Made by a program: the position numbers and the translations under genes
In this document: positions 59,856 through 61,680 of the stretch, piece after piece
Numbering within the stretch: the stretch's first letter is position 1
How the letters are laid out: each line of letters starts with the position of its first letter
Assembly: GCA_937890745.1 (NCBI GenBank)
Contig: CALADH010000045.1
Span: forward strand, 1 to 61,680
Reading direction: 5' to 3'
Origin: Scybalocola_A sp900557175
Lineage (GTDB): Bacteria; Bacillota; Clostridia; Lachnospirales; Lachnospiraceae
DNA length: 61,680 bases
The notes under the pieces: model-generated
Databases searched by the model: none
What the model saw: only the letters and a program-made list of their open reading frames with translations
What the model was told of the DNA's origin: nothing

Positions 59856-60941
59856 TTATTTTGCTGTTTTAATCCGGATATCACCGCTGACTGTCTCGAC
59901 AGCTGCTTTTATACGATTCCCCATATCTTCACCGAAAAAGTCCTTATCCTCAACTCTATATCCGCCTTTAATTTTAATAGTACCGCTGACACTTTTGGCA
60001 TAAGCCATAAACATTTCATCATCATTGTTTAAATTCAGCGCCACATCGCCGCTGACAGATTTTACAAACGCACTGCGGCTTTCTATTTTCTTTCCCCCAA
60101 TATCGCCGCTTGTCGTTTTACATGAAAATTCATTGGCCAGCACATCTTCATAGCGCACATCGCCGCTGATCGTCTGAATAAAAAGTATTTCCGTATTAGT
60201 TTTCTTAAGCTCAATATCGCCGCTTGCCGTCTTGATTTCAAGACTTCTGCTCTCGGATTTTTTCACTGACACATCACCGGAAGCCGTAAAAATATCCATT
60301 TTTTCTGCCCGGATGCCATGAATTAAAACATCGCCGCTTCTTACTTGTATTTTAATATCTTCAACCGTATCCGGTATTTCCGCAATCACAGTACCGACCG
60401 TCGCAAATAAAATATTAACGCCTAAAAATCCGCCTTTTTTGGGAACAACACGTCCCAAATAAACACCGTCGTTGAATGACTGTTCAACATACTGCATATC
60501 CTCTTTATCTTCTGTATATACCCGGAATCTCCCGTCACGTGCCGGGCACAGACGCACATCTGCACTGCCCGCCTGAAATCTGAAACTTCGTACCGTCCCA
60601 TCGTCATTTCCACCGAACTGATTCCCCGGCTGCGTCCCGCCGTTTGGACTTTCTGATTGTCCGCCATGTTTATAAAAATATCCATCGCCGCTGTCTGTAA
60701 TCGGCGCATCCGGCCTTGCCGGCACAAACTTCTCCAGTTTTTCATTACCGAGAAGCTCCTTTATTTGTGCAATCACATCACTGACACTGCCAAGCTCAGC
60801 GCATATATCCGTCTCACTTTTCCCCTGCTGCCTGCCGCCTTCAAAATGAGCGTCATAATCACTGATAATCTCATCCACATACGCTTTATCATACATCTTA
60901 AGCGCCTGAGCCAATTCATTCAAATATGTTTCCTTATTCAT
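59856..60941 (-). CDS. HAAS-domain (DUF1700) plus DUF4097 beta-helix protein
   Basis: The 361-residue protein has an N-terminal ~65-residue HAAS/DUF1700 domain (MNKETYLNELAQALKMYDK, then ELGSVSDVIAQIK), a Gly/Asn/Pro linker, and a DUF4097 domain of repeated strands punctuated by ASGDV, ASGDI, ISGDV, TSGDI and VSGDV turns, which build a right-handed beta-helix. Usual HAAS proteins carry membrane helices; none is visible here. It lies in the PadR operon, a common envelope-stress or antimicrobial-response unit. Its function is unknown. Confidence 0.88.
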   Translation of the reverse strand: MNKETYLNELAQALKMYDKAYVDEIISDYDAHFEGGRQQGKSETDICAELGSVSDVIAQIKELLGNEKLEKFVPARPDAPITDSGDGYFYKHGGQSESPNGGTQPGNQFGGNDDGTVRSFRFQAGSADVRLCPARDGRFRVYTEDKEDMQYVEQSFNDGVYLGRVVPKKGGFLGVNILFATVGTVIAEIPDTVEDIKIQVRSGDVLIHGIRAEKMDIFTASGDVSVKKSESRSLEIKTASGDIELKKTNTEILFIQTISGDVRYEDVLANEFSCKTTSGDIGGKKIESRSAFVKSVSGDVALNLNNDDEMFMAYAKSVSGTIKIKGGYRVEDKDFFGEDMGNRIKAAVETVSGDIRIKTAK

Positions 60942-60976
60942 GATAAATTCCTCCTATCGTTCGCACTGCAAAACCT

Positions 60977-61177
60977 TTACATCAGCTGTCTTAACATATT
61001 CATTCTGTATATTTCCGCTTCATAGCCTGTCTGCATGATGCGTTCACTTTCATATTGCACTACATCGCCCTTATCATCTTCATCATAACTTCTTTCATGG
61101 CCGCCACATTTATTTTTCAGCCATTCCAACACACCATAGTTTCTATAAATTCCTAATATTTCCAAAACAGCCATCAT
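60977..61177 (-). CDS. small hypothetical protein of the PadR operon, 66 aa
   Basis: A good GGAGG lies six bases before the ATG at 61177, and the gene fits between padR (12-base gap) and the HAAS gene (35 bases). The protein begins MMAVLEILGIYRNYGVLEWLKNKC and is acidic in the middle (YDEDDKGD); no membrane helix or known motif is seen. Existence rests on its ribosome binding site and operon position. Confidence 0.6.
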   Translation of the reverse strand: MMAVLEILGIYRNYGVLEWLKNKCGGHERSYDEDDKGDVVQYESERIMQTGYEAEIYRMNMLRQLM

Positions 61178-61189
61178 CAAATTCCTCCT

Positions 61190-61495
61190 CTAGTCAATAA
61201 GACGGTCAACAGCCTCTACAAAAGCTTGCCACTCAAGCTTCAATGTCCCCTGATAATTTCTTCCCTTTTCTGTCAGATGATAATACTTTCTTGCCGGACC
61301 ACCCTCTCCCTCCACAAGGTATGTTTCCACATAAAGCTCATCCTTTAACTTTTTCAAAATCGGATAAAGTGTTCCCGCTGCAATGGACATCTCCTTTGAA
61401 ATCACTTCTGTCAGCTCATAACCATATTTATCACCTTTAGACAACTGGGAAAGCACACATATTTCAAGTGCACCTTTTTTAAATTGAGCATTCAC
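61190..61495 (-). CDS. PadR-family transcriptional regulator
   Basis: The 101-residue protein is a minimal PadR winged helix with ALEICVLSQLSKGDKYGYEL, AAGTLYPILKKLKDELYVET and ARKYYHLTEKGR. PadR proteins repress their own operon and respond to small ligands or antimicrobials. GGAGG lies 11 bases before the ATG. The promoter at 61537-61565 overlaps a dyad. Confidence 0.95.
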   Translation of the reverse strand: MNAQFKKGALEICVLSQLSKGDKYGYELTEVISKEMSIAAGTLYPILKKLKDELYVETYLVEGEGGPARKYYHLTEKGRNYQGTLKLEWQAFVEAVDRLID

Positions 61496-61526
61496 CTTAT
61501 CGCCTCCTCATATATCTACTGTTCTT

Positions 61527-61545
61527 TGTTGTATATATCATAACA
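61527..61545. promoter_or_regulatory. candidate PadR operator
   Basis: TGTT-N11-AACA with an internal ATATAT core forms an imperfect dyad that covers the -10 box of the padR promoter, a typical autoregulatory site. Confidence 0.5.
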
Positions 61546-61565
61546 CATGCTATTCTATAATGCAA
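61537..61565 (-). promoter_or_regulatory. promoter of the padR operon
   Basis: TTGCAT (61565-61560) and TATGAT (61542-61537) are 17 bases apart on the minus strand. Upstream, 61566-61680 contains no gene I can support; the last 80 bases turn GC-rich with a GCAAAAC/GTTTTGC short inverted pair. Confidence 0.65.
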
Positions 61566-61680
61566 TATAGTATTTTAAAAAATTTAAGTTTGTAAGTATG
61601 TTGCAAAACGCTTACTATACACGCCGCAAGGACGATGCAACAGTTTTGCGATACGCTGCGTTGCCTACGAAGTCCGCGCG

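Noticed and set aside
61601..61680. GC-rich tail with short inverted words (GCAAAAC/GTTTTGC), possibly an extragenic repeat loosely like 53231-53280
   Set aside because: The resemblance is only a few short words and the segment is cut by the window edge; not enough to call a repeat.
1..61680. CRISPR arrays, rRNA, tRNA, riboswitches, insertion sequences
   Set aside because: Scanning by eye showed no regularly spaced repeats, no tRNA-like cloverleaf, no rRNA motifs and no transposase; riboswitches cannot be fully excluded without a covariance search.

Overview
The window looks like chromosomal DNA of a strictly anaerobic, low-to-mid GC Firmicute of the class Clostridia, most likely a Lachnospiraceae-type gut bacterium. 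The supporting signs are a single-chain pyruvate:ferredoxin oxidoreductase, a clostridial-type rubredoxin, several ferredoxin-like proteins, strong GGAGG ribosome binding sites, near-consensus TTGACA/TATAAT promoters, a selenium-dependent molybdenum hydroxylase system and a thiolase/CoA-transferase pair. Genus cannot be fixed from sequence alone. I see no rRNA, tRNA, CRISPR array, transposase or prophage gene. Almost everything is on the minus strand; only four genes or gene remnants (39.9 kb, 56.7 kb, 58.3 kb, 59.0 kb) are on the plus strand.

Region 1 (1-14.8 kb) is a carbohydrate island. A sugar ABC transporter (two permeases and a lipoprotein) is followed by an incomplete Gfo/Idh/MocA-family gene. 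Upstream, one operon from a promoter near 11.88 kb encodes an L-fucose-isomerase-like protein, an iron alcohol dehydrogenase, a split transketolase, an RpiB-like isomerase with altered substrate-binding residues, two different transaldolases and a DMT-type exporter. This set closely resembles sulfoglycolysis clusters, especially the transketolase-dependent (sulfo-TK) route that excretes isethionate, but with two added transaldolases. A MarR regulator and a membrane-embedded alpha/beta hydrolase lie just beyond. This is the most interesting part of the window.

Region 2 (14.9-31.0 kb) is redox and selenium metabolism. It holds nifJ and then the selenium-dependent molybdenum hydroxylase set: a yqeC-mocA fusion, yqeB, a MoeA-like protein with a cysteine-rich tail, selD and yedF. 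Next come a Crp/Fnr regulator with rubredoxin, a three-subunit molybdenum hydroxylase and an Mrp-type ATPase. No selA or selB is present, which fits a labile selenium cofactor rather than selenocysteine.

Region 3 (31-49.3 kb) is mostly housekeeping: a Nudix hydrolase, a class B penicillin-binding protein with a Tyr/Asp/Gly-repeat tail next to its SEDS partner, a U32 peptidase, zapA, ruvAB, a YprB-like exonuclease, the cmk-ispH-S1 block with an upstream flavoprotein and RpiR regulator, and a CoA-transferase plus thiolase pair.

Region 4 (49.3-61.7 kb) contains topB, a PhoPR-like two-component system with a Na/Pi cotransporter that carries clear PhoP-box repeats upstream, a MATE pump, a LUD-domain protein, two 4Fe-4S proteins, a 5'-truncated short-chain dehydrogenase pseudogene, a DUF134-NifX fusion with a His/Cys tail, and a PadR/HAAS/DUF4097 envelope-type module.
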